From: DASRAP01 sp964503275
GTDB taxonomy: Bacteria > Gemmatimonadota > Gemmatimonadetes > Gemmatimonadales > Gemmatimonadaceae
Direction: 5' to 3'
Length of the DNA stretch: 64,000 bases
Assembly: GCA_964503275.1 (NCBI GenBank)
Contig: CAZCZO010000012.1
Coordinates: 31,171 to 95,170 of the forward strand
The notes under the pieces were generated by a model. The model saw nothing but the letters and a program-made list of their open reading frames with translations. It made no database searches and was not told the origin of the DNA. Below are positions 15,950 through 24,239 of this stretch, piece after piece (position 1 is the first letter of the stretch; every line of letters starts with the position of its first letter). The position numbers and the translations under genes are program-made.

Positions 15950-18255
15950 GCCAGTCCCTCCCGGCGCCGCACGCCCCACTCGGCCGCGAGCAGCCCGATG
16001 AAGCACAGGAGCACGAGGGGCATGTCCCACAGGTCGCGCGCGTCGCGCACGGTCACGCCAGCGGCGGTGATGGCGGCGTCATCCGCGAGGCGGTCCACAT
16101 CACTGAGCGGATAGTAGCGACCGCCCGTCTCGTCGCTCACGCGCCGGAGGAGGGTCGTGCGCAACTCAGCCTGCTCCACATCGGCCCCCTGATCGTCGGC
16201 GAGGAGAGAGGTCGCGCGTGAGCGCAGCGTATCGCGACCGCGGACCGCCACGGCCTCCACCGCGTACACGCCGGACTCCTCCGCGAGGAATCGCCCCGCA
16301 TACACGCCATCTTCGCGGAGGGTCCATGCCAGCGGGAGCTCCACTTCGCGGCCCAGTGGAGTCGTGACGCGCGCAACGACGGCCGCATCGTTCACCGGGC
16401 GGAACGCGCTGTCCGCGACCCGGACCTGCAGCGAAACGGGTTCCCCGGGCCCCACGCGGGAGGGCGACACCGTGGCCTCGACCTGCCCTGGGACCCCGTC
16501 CACCAGCCACCGGAGCAGCTGACGCCACAAGGTCTCATGCGTCTCATCCTCGACCGCGATCGCGGCGTCCATCTGCCAGAGCCAGGTGTCCTGGACCGCG
16601 AATACGGCGCCGAGTCCACGCCCGAACCGCTGGAAGGCCAGCAGATTGACGTCGCTCTGCGTGGCCGCATCGCGCCCCGTGAGCAGCACGGTCGCACCGG
16701 CCCGCAGTGGCCCCACCCGGTTGACGGCCGTGAGGGGAGGCAACGAATCCCACTTGGCGAGTGCCGCGCTTGCCGTCGTGGACAGTTGGAGCGCCGCGTG
16801 CTCGCGACCCGCAGCGGTGGGTCGAACGGTCAGCGTGACCGGCGGTTCGTCCTCGTCGCGATCGCGGGCGACCACCGCGACCGGCAACACCTCAGCGAGC
16901 GGAGTGCCCGCGAAGCCGCCCTCACCGAGGGCACTGCGTCCGCCGAGCGCGAGGATGCTGCCGCCGCGCTGGCTGACGAACTCGTGCAACATGCGGAGCT
17001 GGTCGCCCCGGAAGAATGAGGCCTCGATGCTGCCGAGCACGATGGCGGGGAACTGGAAGAGTTCCTCGCGGGTGGCGGGGAATCCACCGACCAGCTCGAG
17101 CGAATCGCGCACGCCGAGCCGCAGATACTTGCCTTCGGCGCTCCGCAGGAGCCCGACCAGTTGCAGGGCGGAATCGGGGGCGACGGCGCGGCGGAGGAAC
17201 GCGAACTCGGGGCGTGGCTCGCCCTCGACGTACAGCACCCGCGCCGGACCGCGGCGGATCTCGATCACGCGGTGCGCTTCATTGTTCTCTATGACCGTCT
17301 CGCCGTCGACGGCCCGGACGCGGACCGTCACCCGGTGCGGCCCGACCGCCAAGGTCGGCAGACGCAGCGTGTGTCGAACGATCTCGCCTTGCGCCGGCAC
17401 CAGCGTGGAGTCGGTCGCGATCACGCGCCCATCGGCTTCGACGACGAACGCCGCGAGGCGTCCAGCGACGCCGCGCGCCCGCAGCGTGATCTCCGCGATC
17501 AGGGTCGCCCCTTCGAGCGCGACGGTCGGGAGCGTGACCCGCTCGATCGCGAAGTCCCGTGCGAATCGCTCGGTCCCGACACCCACCGTGAACACCGGCA
17601 CGCGGCGTGCCCGCAGCGCCAGCAACGAGGCGCCGAGGTCGGTCCCGCTGTTGTCCGCGCCATCCGAAACGACCACCACGCCGGCGACCGGCACACCGGC
17701 CAGTTCGCTGCGCGCATCGTCGAGCGCGGTGGCGATGTCCGTGCGGCTCGCAGCGGCCTCAAGGTCTGCCGCGCTCGTCAGCGGCCGAGCATCCGCGCCG
17801 AACCGGAAGAAGCGCAGGACGAACTGCTCCGAGAGCGCCTGCACGAGGGCGCTTGAGTCGCCGAAGGTCCCGCGCACCGCATCGACACGCGAGCCCGAAC
17901 CGAGATCCGACAGGCGCATCGAGCGCGAATCGTCCAGGAGCACGGCGAGCACGTTGCGCTGCGGGACCGCGCTGCTGACCACCAGCTGCGGGCGCGCCAG
18001 CGCGCCGAGCACCAGCGCCAGCAACAGGCAGCGCAGGATGGTCAGCGCCAGACGGGTGCGGCGGGTGACCCCGACGACGCGCGCGTACGACCACACGATC
18101 ACGCCAGTGCCCAGCACGGCTGCGAGCAACAGCAACACGCCCGGGACGACCGGCGAGACGATCAATTCACCCTGGGCCCACGCTCGGGACGGATACTTGG
18201 CGAGCAGCGTGAGGAGGGCGTCGATCACGGGTCCCGGGAGAAGTGTGGCGGCCAT
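15946..18255 (-). CDS. VWA/GATase1-like membrane protein, first gene of MoxR operon
   Basis: 769-residue membrane protein. Two N-terminal helices (VVPGVLLLLAAVLGTGVIVW and LALTILRCLLLALVLGALAR) are followed by a VWA-like domain with LLDDSRSMRLSD (DxSxS), Ig-like beta domains, a GATase1-like segment (VLYVEGEPRPEFAFLRRAV, ALGGRSALGEGGF) and a C-terminal helix (MPLVLLCFIGLLAAEWG). Such proteins head or accompany MoxR/DUF58 operons in Gemmatimonadota, Bacteroidota and Planctomycetota. The ATG at 18255 is the first of eight tightly packed genes running to 4251. The 94-bp upstream gap to the co-directional hydrolase gene probably holds the operon promoter, but I cannot point to clear boxes. Confidence 0.82.
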   Translation of the reverse strand: MAATLLPGPVIDALLTLLAKYPSRAWAQGELIVSPVVPGVLLLLAAVLGTGVIVWSYARVVGVTRRTRLALTILRCLLLALVLGALARPQLVVSSAVPQRNVLAVLLDDSRSMRLSDLGSGSRVDAVRGTFGDSSALVQALSEQFVLRFFRFGADARPLTSAADLEAAASRTDIATALDDARSELAGVPVAGVVVVSDGADNSGTDLGASLLALRARRVPVFTVGVGTERFARDFAIERVTLPTVALEGATLIAEITLRARGVAGRLAAFVVEADGRVIATDSTLVPAQGEIVRHTLRLPTLAVGPHRVTVRVRAVDGETVIENNEAHRVIEIRRGPARVLYVEGEPRPEFAFLRRAVAPDSALQLVGLLRSAEGKYLRLGVRDSLELVGGFPATREELFQFPAIVLGSIEASFFRGDQLRMLHEFVSQRGGSILALGGRSALGEGGFAGTPLAEVLPVAVVARDRDEDEPPVTLTVRPTAAGREHAALQLSTTASAALAKWDSLPPLTAVNRVGPLRAGATVLLTGRDAATQSDVNLLAFQRFGRGLGAVFAVQDTWLWQMDAAIAVEDETHETLWRQLLRWLVDGVPGQVEATVSPSRVGPGEPVSLQVRVADSAFRPVNDAAVVARVTTPLGREVELPLAWTLREDGVYAGRFLAEESGVYAVEAVAVRGRDTLRSRATSLLADDQGADVEQAELRTTLLRRVSDETGGRYYPLSDVDRLADDAAITAAGVTVRDARDLWDMPLVLLCFIGLLAAEWGVRRREGLA

Positions 18256-18349
18256 GCAGGGCGGACCACGCAGACGTCCGGTAGTCGCCGGACAACTATA
18301 CGCGCGGGACCGACCGACCGTTAAGCCGCCCGACGGGCGGCCAACGGCC

Positions 18350-19099
18350 TCACTCCAGCCCCAACGCGGAACGCATCAGCGACAGAACGGTTCCCGCGGG
18401 AAGCCGCTCGATCGGGTGTTGGACACCGGCGAGCACCCAAGTGTTGCCACGCACCGCATCGGCCAAGTCCCGGGTCTCCTCGACCGACACCATCGCGTCG
18501 CGCTCTCCCACGGCGCAGTGGACCGGGCAGCGGATCGCTCGCAGCCGTTCGATCGTGAGCGCCTCGCCGCGTCCGAGTGCCCGCATGAGCCCGGCCGTCC
18601 GGTGCGCGACGCCCTCCCAGCCTCCCGCGATCCGATGGCGATCGGCGAGTGCCTCGGCGAACCGCGGGCTGGCCGCGCGGATCGCATCGGGGTCCAGCTT
18701 GTCCGCCTCGGCAGCGGCGGAGTCGGCGGTCCATCGGTACTTGGTCCCCAGCGTCACGAGACCCGCGATCGTCCCAGGCCACGATGACTCCAGCGCCAGC
18801 GCGATGTACCCACCCATCGAGTACCCGAAGACCACGGGGCGTTCGATCCCGCGCTGCAGCAGCGCGGCGCGCAGCGCGACGGCGAACCCATCGATCGTGA
18901 AGGGGACGGTGCCCAGCGCGGTGTCGCCGTGCCCCGGCAGCTCGACGCGGTGGACCTCGCCCAGCGGCGCAAGCTCCGCCGCGACCGGCGCCAGTTGGGT
19001 CGCGCTCCCCAGCGCGCCGTGCAGCACCACCAGCGGCGGCCTCACGGGCTGCACCTTGTGCAGGATGCCGGGGATGACGAGGTTCCACGGGTCACCCAT
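18350..19099 (-). CDS. Alpha/beta hydrolase
   Basis: 249-residue cytoplasmic alpha/beta-fold hydrolase. It has the oxyanion motif VVLHGALGS, the nucleophile elbow GYSMGGY (Ser ~94), an acid after CPVHCAVGERD and a C-terminal His in GVQHPIERLP, so the full catalytic triad is visible. The closest-looking families are esterases and the MenH-like group, but there is no menaquinone gene nearby and the substrate cannot be named. The start at 19099 lies directly on a GGAGGA sequence, which is too close for normal use, so translation may begin a little further in. It is divergent from the secreted protein at 19120 with only 20 bp between. Confidence 0.82.
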   Translation of the reverse strand: MGDPWNLVIPGILHKVQPVRPPLVVLHGALGSATQLAPVAAELAPLGEVHRVELPGHGDTALGTVPFTIDGFAVALRAALLQRGIERPVVFGYSMGGYIALALESSWPGTIAGLVTLGTKYRWTADSAAAEADKLDPDAIRAASPRFAEALADRHRIAGGWEGVAHRTAGLMRALGRGEALTIERLRAIRCPVHCAVGERDAMVSVEETRDLADAVRGNTWVLAGVQHPIERLPAGTVLSLMRSALGLE

Positions 19100-19119
19100 T
19101 CCTCCTCGGAGAAGATCCC

Positions 19120-19791
19120 ATGCGTCTGCCGCTCCTCGTCGCCTCTGCGCTGGCGCTTGCCGCCACGCCCGCCCTCGCTCAGGATGCCGACCGCTCGGTC
19201 GCGGACGGCGGCATCAAAGTGCCCGGCTGGCAGGGACGGATCGACCGTCGGCCGCTGAGTCAGGGCAAGACCATCAACGACTCGAAGCTCGCGGCGGAAG
19301 GCACGGCGCTGCGACTCTCGGTCGGCCCCGCCGGCAACTTCTGGAACACGACGCATACGGCGTCGGGGACCTACGAGGTCTCGGCGTCCTTCAAGGAGCA
19401 CAAGATGGCGTCGTCGCATCCGCACTCGTACGGGATGTTCATCGGAGGCGCCGACCTGACGAGTCAAACGGAGACCCTCGCGTATTGCATCGTGTACGGG
19501 ACGGGCATCTATTCGGTGAAGATGTTCCACGGCGAGAAGGTGACGACGCTCGTGAATATGCAGCCGAGCCCGGCCATCGTGAAGGCGAACGCGGCGGGCG
19601 AGGCGACGAACGTGGTCGGCTGGCGTGTGGCGGACGGGAAGGCGTCGTGCGTCATCAACGGGCAGGTCGTGAAGACCTTCGAGCGCAGTGAGCTCGTCGG
19701 CGACGGTAAGCTCAAGTCCCTCGATGGGACCTACGGGTTGCGGGTCTCGCACAACGTGGAGCTGACGGTCAGCGGTCTGTCGAAGCGCTAG
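19120..19791 (+). CDS. Secreted protein, DUF1080/LamG-like beta-sandwich
   Basis: 223-residue exported protein: the signal peptide MRLPLLVASALALAATPALA is followed by one beta-rich domain. Features such as GNFWNTTHTASGTYEVSASF, YGMFIGGADL, VVGWRVADGKASCVINGQVV and DGTYGLRVSHNVELTVSGL resemble the concanavalin-like fold of DUF1080/3-keto-disaccharide hydrolase-type proteins. No catalytic residue can be assigned. A GGAGAAG ribosome-binding site precedes the ATG. The asparaginase gene begins eight bases after its stop, so the two are likely cotranscribed. Confidence 0.75.
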   Translation: MRLPLLVASALALAATPALAQDADRSVADGGIKVPGWQGRIDRRPLSQGKTINDSKLAAEGTALRLSVGPAGNFWNTTHTASGTYEVSASFKEHKMASSHPHSYGMFIGGADLTSQTETLAYCIVYGTGIYSVKMFHGEKVTTLVNMQPSPAIVKANAAGEATNVVGWRVADGKASCVINGQVVKTFERSELVGDGKLKSLDGTYGLRVSHNVELTVSGLSKR

Positions 19792-19799
19792 GGCCCCGC

Positions 19800-20927
19800 G
19801 TGCTCTCGACGCGACGCGTCGGCATCTCGCGGGACCCGCGACCAACGGCGCGACGGGGGGGCGTCTTCGTCGCACTCGTGGCGGCGGCGGTGCTCGGCGC
19901 CGGGCCGGGCCGTGTGCGCCCCGCTGCGGCGCAGCCGAGCCCACGGGTGCACGTCGTCGCGACCGGCGGCACGATCTCGAATCGAGAAGGCGGACGGCTC
20001 AGTGCGGCGGAGGTCGCGTCGCTGGCGCCCGGCATCGAGCGCTACGCGCAGCTCTCCACGGAGCAGTTCAGCAACACGGCGAGCGGGGCGCTCACGGTGG
20101 CGCAGTATCTGGCACTCGCGAAGCGGCTGAACGCCCTGTACCGCGACGATCCCGGGCTCGCGGGCATCGTGGTCGCGATGGGCACGGACACGATGGAGGA
20201 ACTCGCCTGGTTCCTGCATCTGACCGTGCGGGATCCGCGCCCGGTGGTGGTCGTGGGCAGCATGCGCAACCCGAGCCAAGTCGGCTTCGAAGGGCCGGCC
20301 AACATCCTCGCCGCCGTGCGGGTGGCCGCCGATCCCGCCGCGCGCGGGGTCGGGACCGTCGTCGTGTTGAACGACGAGATCCACAGCGCGCGCGAGGTCG
20401 CCAAGACCGATGCGCGACGATTGCAGACCTTTCGCGCCGGCGAGTACGGCGTGCTCGGCGTCGTCGATCCCGACCGCGTGGTGTGGGTCCGCCGGCCCAT
20501 CCAGCGGCACAGCGCGACCAGTGAGTTCGATGTCGAGCGCATCGACAGTCTGCCCCGCGTGGACATCCTGCTCACCTATCAAGGGGCTCCGGCCGATCTG
20601 ATCACCGCCGCCGCGTCGGCGGGCGCGAGCGGCATCGTGGTCGCGGTCGCGGGGGCCGGCGCCATGAGCGGGACGCAGGCCGCCGGCGTGCGCGAGGTCC
20701 GGGATCGCGGCGTCTTCGTCGTCACGGCGACCCGCACCGGGAGCGGACGCATCAGCGCAGGGACCGCGGATCGCACCGCGACGACCGATGCCGCCACCGA
20801 GCGTCGCCGCGCCCACACGCTCGTGGCGGAGGACCACGCGCCGCTCAAGGCGCGGCTGCTCCTCATGCTCGGCCTCGCCACGACCCGCGAGGGCCACGAA
20901 CTGCAGCGCATGTTCCGCGAGTACTGA
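19800..20927 (+). CDS. Type II (exported) L-asparaginase
   Basis: 375-residue asparaginase. An Arg-rich N-terminus and hydrophobic segment (GGVFVALVAAAVLGAGPGRV, then RPAAAQ) act as an export signal. The first catalytic motif is VVATGGTISNREGG, and the second is VVAMGTDTMEE with the Thr-Asp pair. The family normally reads HGTDTxEE, and here Met replaces the His. Typical dimer-interface and C-terminal segments follow (QGAPADLITAAASAGASGIV, TRTGSGR). It hydrolyses asparagine to aspartate and ammonia in the periplasm. The start is GTG at 19800. rsmD follows after three bases. Confidence 0.92.
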   Translation: MLSTRRVGISRDPRPTARRGGVFVALVAAAVLGAGPGRVRPAAAQPSPRVHVVATGGTISNREGGRLSAAEVASLAPGIERYAQLSTEQFSNTASGALTVAQYLALAKRLNALYRDDPGLAGIVVAMGTDTMEELAWFLHLTVRDPRPVVVVGSMRNPSQVGFEGPANILAAVRVAADPAARGVGTVVVLNDEIHSAREVAKTDARRLQTFRAGEYGVLGVVDPDRVVWVRRPIQRHSATSEFDVERIDSLPRVDILLTYQGAPADLITAAASAGASGIVVAVAGAGAMSGTQAAGVREVRDRGVFVVTATRTGSGRISAGTADRTATTDAATERRRAHTLVAEDHAPLKARLLLMLGLATTREGHELQRMFREY

Positions 20928-20930
20928 CGG

Positions 20931-21446
20931 ATGCGCATCGTGGGCGGCCGCTTGGCGGGCAAGGCGCTGACCTCGCCCAACGACTTCCGTGTGCGGCCGA
21001 CCTCGGAGGCGCTGCGTGGGGCGGCCCTCGCGCGACTCACGCTCGAGCTGCCCGACGCGTCGGTGCTCGATCTCTTTGCGGGGACCGGCGCGCTGGGGCT
21101 CGAGGCGCTCTCCCGTGGCGCGCGGCGCTGTGACTTCGTGGAGACACGCCCCGCCTCCTTGCACGCCTTGAAGGCGAACATCGTCGCCCTGGGGATGAAG
21201 CCCCGCACCCGGGTCTTCAAGAAGGACGCGTTGCCCTTTGCGGCCGCCCTGTCGCGGGACGCCTACGACCTCGCGTTCGTCGATCCGCCGTACGGATCGC
21301 GGATGCTCGACCATGTCATCAGCGACTGGGTGCGGACCGGATTCGCACGGACGCTGGTGGCCGAACACGCGCGCAGTCATATCCTTCCCCCCGGCGCCGA
21401 AACGATCGGGAACGGGGACAGCGCGATCACCATCTACCGCCGCTGA
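20931..21446 (+). CDS. rsmD: 16S rRNA (guanine-N2-966)-methyltransferase RsmD
   Basis: 171-residue SAM-dependent methyltransferase. The N-terminus MRIVGGRLAGKAL and the RVRPTSEALRGA segment are diagnostic of RsmD. Motif I is VLDLFAGTGALGLEALSRGA and the catalytic motif IV is FVDPPYGS, as in N2-guanine methyltransferases. RsmD modifies G966 of 16S rRNA in the assembled 30S subunit. The length is slightly short but complete. It lies in a short plus-strand run with asparaginase and the following small secreted protein. Confidence 0.94.
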   Translation: MRIVGGRLAGKALTSPNDFRVRPTSEALRGAALARLTLELPDASVLDLFAGTGALGLEALSRGARRCDFVETRPASLHALKANIVALGMKPRTRVFKKDALPFAAALSRDAYDLAFVDPPYGSRMLDHVISDWVRTGFARTLVAEHARSHILPPGAETIGNGDSAITIYRR

Positions 21447-21453
21447 GCCATCG

Positions 21454-21972
21454 ATGTCCATCCGTTCACTGTGGTTCGCCCTGCTGCTGTCGCCGACCAT
21501 CGCCATCGCACAGCCCCGCGCCGCCGACGTCGCCACCAAGGACGCGATCATCGCCGCGCTCTACGATGTGATCTCCGGGCCCGCCGACTCCGCCCGCGAC
21601 TGGCCACGGTTCCATCACCTGATGCACCCGACCGCGCGCTTGCAGGCCGTCACCGGCGCACGCACCGCGACCGGGTTGCGCACCTTCACGCCGCAGGAGT
21701 ACGCCGAGGGCACGGGCGCGCAGCTCGTGCAGATCGGATTCCGCGAGATCGAAGTCGGGCGCCATGAGATCCTCGCCGGGCGCGTGCTGCACGTCGCCAG
21801 CGCGTACGAGTCCACCCGCGAGCGTCCGCAGCCGGGCCCCGCCGGCCGCGGCGTCAACTCCATCCAGCTGCTCTTCGACGGCACGCGCTGGTGGATCGTC
21901 TCGATCCTGTGGGATGGCTCGCCCGACGCCAGTGCGACGTGGCCGCCGAGCTGGATGTCGAAGCGGGATTGA
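21454..21972 (+). CDS. Secreted NTF2/SnoaL-like protein
   Basis: 172-residue exported protein with signal peptide MSIRSLWFALLLSPTIAIAQ. The mature part has the layout of an NTF2-like cone fold: an N-terminal helix (KDAIIAALYDVISGP), WPRFHHLMHPTARL, then alternating strands (GFREIEVGRHEILAGRVLHV) ending in IQLLFDGTRWWIVSILWD. Such proteins are often annotated as SnoaL-like or DUF4440-like, and no function is known. The ATG at 21454 is chosen because the longer frame overlaps rsmD. It starts seven bases after the rsmD stop. Confidence 0.75.
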   Translation: MSIRSLWFALLLSPTIAIAQPRAADVATKDAIIAALYDVISGPADSARDWPRFHHLMHPTARLQAVTGARTATGLRTFTPQEYAEGTGAQLVQIGFREIEVGRHEILAGRVLHVASAYESTRERPQPGPAGRGVNSIQLLFDGTRWWIVSILWDGSPDASATWPPSWMSKRD

Positions 21973-21976
21973 GTCC

Positions 21977-22005
21977 CGGCGCGTCGGTGGGCCGCGGCCG
22001 CGCCG
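21977..22005. terminator. Possible bidirectional terminator between convergent genes
   Basis: Inverted repeat CGGCGCG / CGCGCCG around a 15-base GC-rich loop, in the 40-bp gap between two converging stop codons. There is no T-run on either side, as is usual at this GC content, so this is only a candidate. Confidence 0.35.
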
Positions 22006-22012
22006 ACCAGGC

Positions 22013-23104
22013 TCAGTCGCGCGTGAGGCGCAGGCGCCAGATCGTCACCGCCGTGCCGCCATTCGCGTCTTCGCGCAGCTGGAACAGCGTGTCGCGCGCG
22101 ACGGTGCCGCGCAGCGCCACTGGAAACCGACCGCGCGCGAGCAGCGCGCCGGTGGCGGCGTCCCGTGCGTCGAGGACGGTGACGAAGGCGGCGTTCGGAT
22201 CCTGACCTGCCTGCAACACCGGCACGCCGGTCCGGCCATCGACCACCAGCCTCGCCGGCTGCCACGCGTCCGTCGCCTCCAGGAAGCCCGTGAGCACGCG
22301 TCCGGCCGAGTCCTCCCAGATCGCGAAGGCGTTCGGCGGGCCCGGCCACGCGTTCGCCGGAATGCCCTCGGGACGCGGGGGGAAGGGCAGGTCGGTCGGC
22401 GTGAACCGCGCCACGCGCCGCCCGGCGGTATCGAAGCGCTCGATCTCGTAGCGATGCTCATGCAGCGTCCACACGTCGTCGTTCGCGGCGAGCGCGAACT
22501 GACGGAACGCCCCGAGGACATTCCCCGAGTCCGCCGCGGACGCCCCGAACGAGCGCAGCACGACGAAGGACGAGTCCAGCAGGTGCATGGGCGACGCCGA
22601 GCCGAGCATCGATCCGAACGCGGCGTTCGCGTCCACGTGGATGCCGTTGGCGACGTAGCGGCCGTCGCGACGCCGCGCCGGGAAATCGGAGACGGGCGCG
22701 AAGTCGAGTGCGATGCTGCGCTGGGCGCGACCATCGGAGCCGATGGTGGTGATGCGCCGTGCGCGCTGGTCGTACACCTCGACGCCACCGTCGGCGCGGC
22801 CGTGGAGGTAGGCGATGCGGCGGAACTCACCGGGCCCGTCGCCGGACGCACCGATGCGCAGCTCCCACGCGCCGTCGGGGGCGAAGCGATGTATGCTCGC
22901 GCGGTCGATGTCCGCCGCGTACCAGCGCCCCTGGCCGTCGCGCGTCACCAGCGGAAAATCCACGACCACACTCTCGCCGTCGGGACCGGCGCCGAAGGTC
23001 ACCAGCGAATCCAGGTGCATGGTCAGCGTGGGCGCCGCGGTCTGCTCTGCCGCACACGCGGCGCACAGCGCGAGCAGCGCCGCGCCGATCACGCGCCGCC
23101 TCAC
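22013..23104 (-). CDS. Lipoprotein, 6-bladed beta-propeller (NHL-like)
   Basis: 363-residue exported protein. The signal sequence VIGAALLALCAACAAEQ contains an LCAAC lipobox, so the mature protein is probably a lipid-anchored beta-propeller. Propeller-type strands include VTRDGQGRWYAADIDRASIH, RFAPDGAWELRIGASGDGPGE and VYDQRARRITTIGSDGR, which match the 6-bladed propeller family common in Gemmatimonadota. The GTG at 23104 places the signal peptide at the N-terminus; the longer ATG start at 23188 would be inside mnmA and would bury the lipobox. The function is unknown. It follows mnmA by seven bases. Confidence 0.78.
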   Translation of the reverse strand: MRRRVIGAALLALCAACAAEQTAAPTLTMHLDSLVTFGAGPDGESVVVDFPLVTRDGQGRWYAADIDRASIHRFAPDGAWELRIGASGDGPGEFRRIAYLHGRADGGVEVYDQRARRITTIGSDGRAQRSIALDFAPVSDFPARRRDGRYVANGIHVDANAAFGSMLGSASPMHLLDSSFVVLRSFGASAADSGNVLGAFRQFALAANDDVWTLHEHRYEIERFDTAGRRVARFTPTDLPFPPRPEGIPANAWPGPPNAFAIWEDSAGRVLTGFLEATDAWQPARLVVDGRTGVPVLQAGQDPNAAFVTVLDARDAATGALLARGRFPVALRGTVARDTLFQLREDANGGTAVTIWRLRLTRD

Positions 23105-23111
23105 CGTCCCC

Positions 23112-24236
23112 TCACAGGCCCACGGCCAACGGCAGCGGCGCGCGACGCGGTCCCGGCTCGGCGGTCGAGCGATCGATGATGCCACCACCGAGGACCTGCC
23201 CCGAGGCCGCGTACCACACCACCGACTGCCCAGGACTCACCGCCTGCACTGGGCGCTCCAACACGACCTGCACCCGATCCCCATCGACCGTATCGATGGT
23301 CCCGGGGACGGGCTCCGCCCGGTGCCGCACGCGGCTCCACACGCGGTCGCCGGGCGCGGGTGCGGTGCCGGTCAGCCAGCGCACCGCCGATGCGCAGACC
23401 TGCTGACCCATGATGGCCGCCCGCGGGCCGATCACCACCGTACGCTCCTGCGGCCGGATCGCGACCACGTACATCGGCTCGCCGAAACCGCCGGGCAATC
23501 CCCGACGCTGCCCGACGGTGTACCGCGCGTAGCCCTCGTGGAGGCCGACCTGCTCGCCGCTCGTCGTCACCAGTGGACCCGGCGTCAGCGCCGCGTGGTC
23601 GGGGCCCAGGCGCGCGCTGAGCACCGCCGCATAGTCGTCGTTGGGCACGAAGCAGATCTCGTGACTCTCGGCCTTCTCGGCCACGTGCAGGAGCCCGAGC
23701 TCGGTGGCGAGACGCCGCGTCTCCGGCTTGGTGAGGCCGCCCACCGGGAGCAGCATCCGCGGGATCACCTCGCGGTCGATGCCCCACAAGAAGTAGGTCT
23801 GGTCCTTGAGATCGTCCGCACCCCGGTACAGCGCGCCGTCCTGCACGCGCGCGTAATGCCCCGTCGCGACGAACGCCGCGTCGAGCTTGTCCGCGGTGCG
23901 CACCAAGTCGCGGAACTTCGTGAACGTGTTGCAGCGCACGCAGGGGATGGGCGTGCGGCCCGCCACATACTCGGCGACGAAGTCGTCCACGACATCGCGC
24001 GAGAAGGCGGACTCCAGGTTCACCACATAATGCGGGATGCCGAGCCGGTGCGCGACGCGGCGCGCATCATTCGTCGCGTCGAGCGAGCAGCAGGGCCGGT
24101 CGGGGACGTCGGCCCCGTCGTGGTGCAACTTCATCGTCACGCCGACCACGTCGTAGCCCTCGCGCACGAGGACCGCGGCCGCGACGGACGAGTCGACGCC
24201 TCCCGACATCGCCACCAGCACGCGCGGCCCGCTCAT
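23112..24236 (-). CDS. mnmA: tRNA 2-thiouridylase MnmA
   Basis: 374-residue tRNA-specific thiouridylase that installs s2U34 in tRNA-Glu, -Gln and -Lys. The PP-loop is AMSGGVDSSVAA. The first catalytic cysteine lies in PCVRCNTFTKF and the second in SHEICFVPNDDY. The beta-barrel C-terminal domain follows (GPRAAIMGQQVCASAVRWLT...). Sulfur would come from a cysteine desulfurase, and one is encoded immediately upstream on the same strand with a three-base gap, so desulfurase-mnmA is a functional operon. Confidence 0.96.
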   Translation of the reverse strand: MSGPRVLVAMSGGVDSSVAAAVLVREGYDVVGVTMKLHHDGADVPDRPCCSLDATNDARRVAHRLGIPHYVVNLESAFSRDVVDDFVAEYVAGRTPIPCVRCNTFTKFRDLVRTADKLDAAFVATGHYARVQDGALYRGADDLKDQTYFLWGIDREVIPRMLLPVGGLTKPETRRLATELGLLHVAEKAESHEICFVPNDDYAAVLSARLGPDHAALTPGPLVTTSGEQVGLHEGYARYTVGQRRGLPGGFGEPMYVVAIRPQERTVVIGPRAAIMGQQVCASAVRWLTGTAPAPGDRVWSRVRHRAEPVPGTIDTVDGDRVQVVLERPVQAVSPGQSVVWYAASGQVLGGGIIDRSTAEPGPRRAPLPLAVGL

Positions 24237-24239
24237 CGC

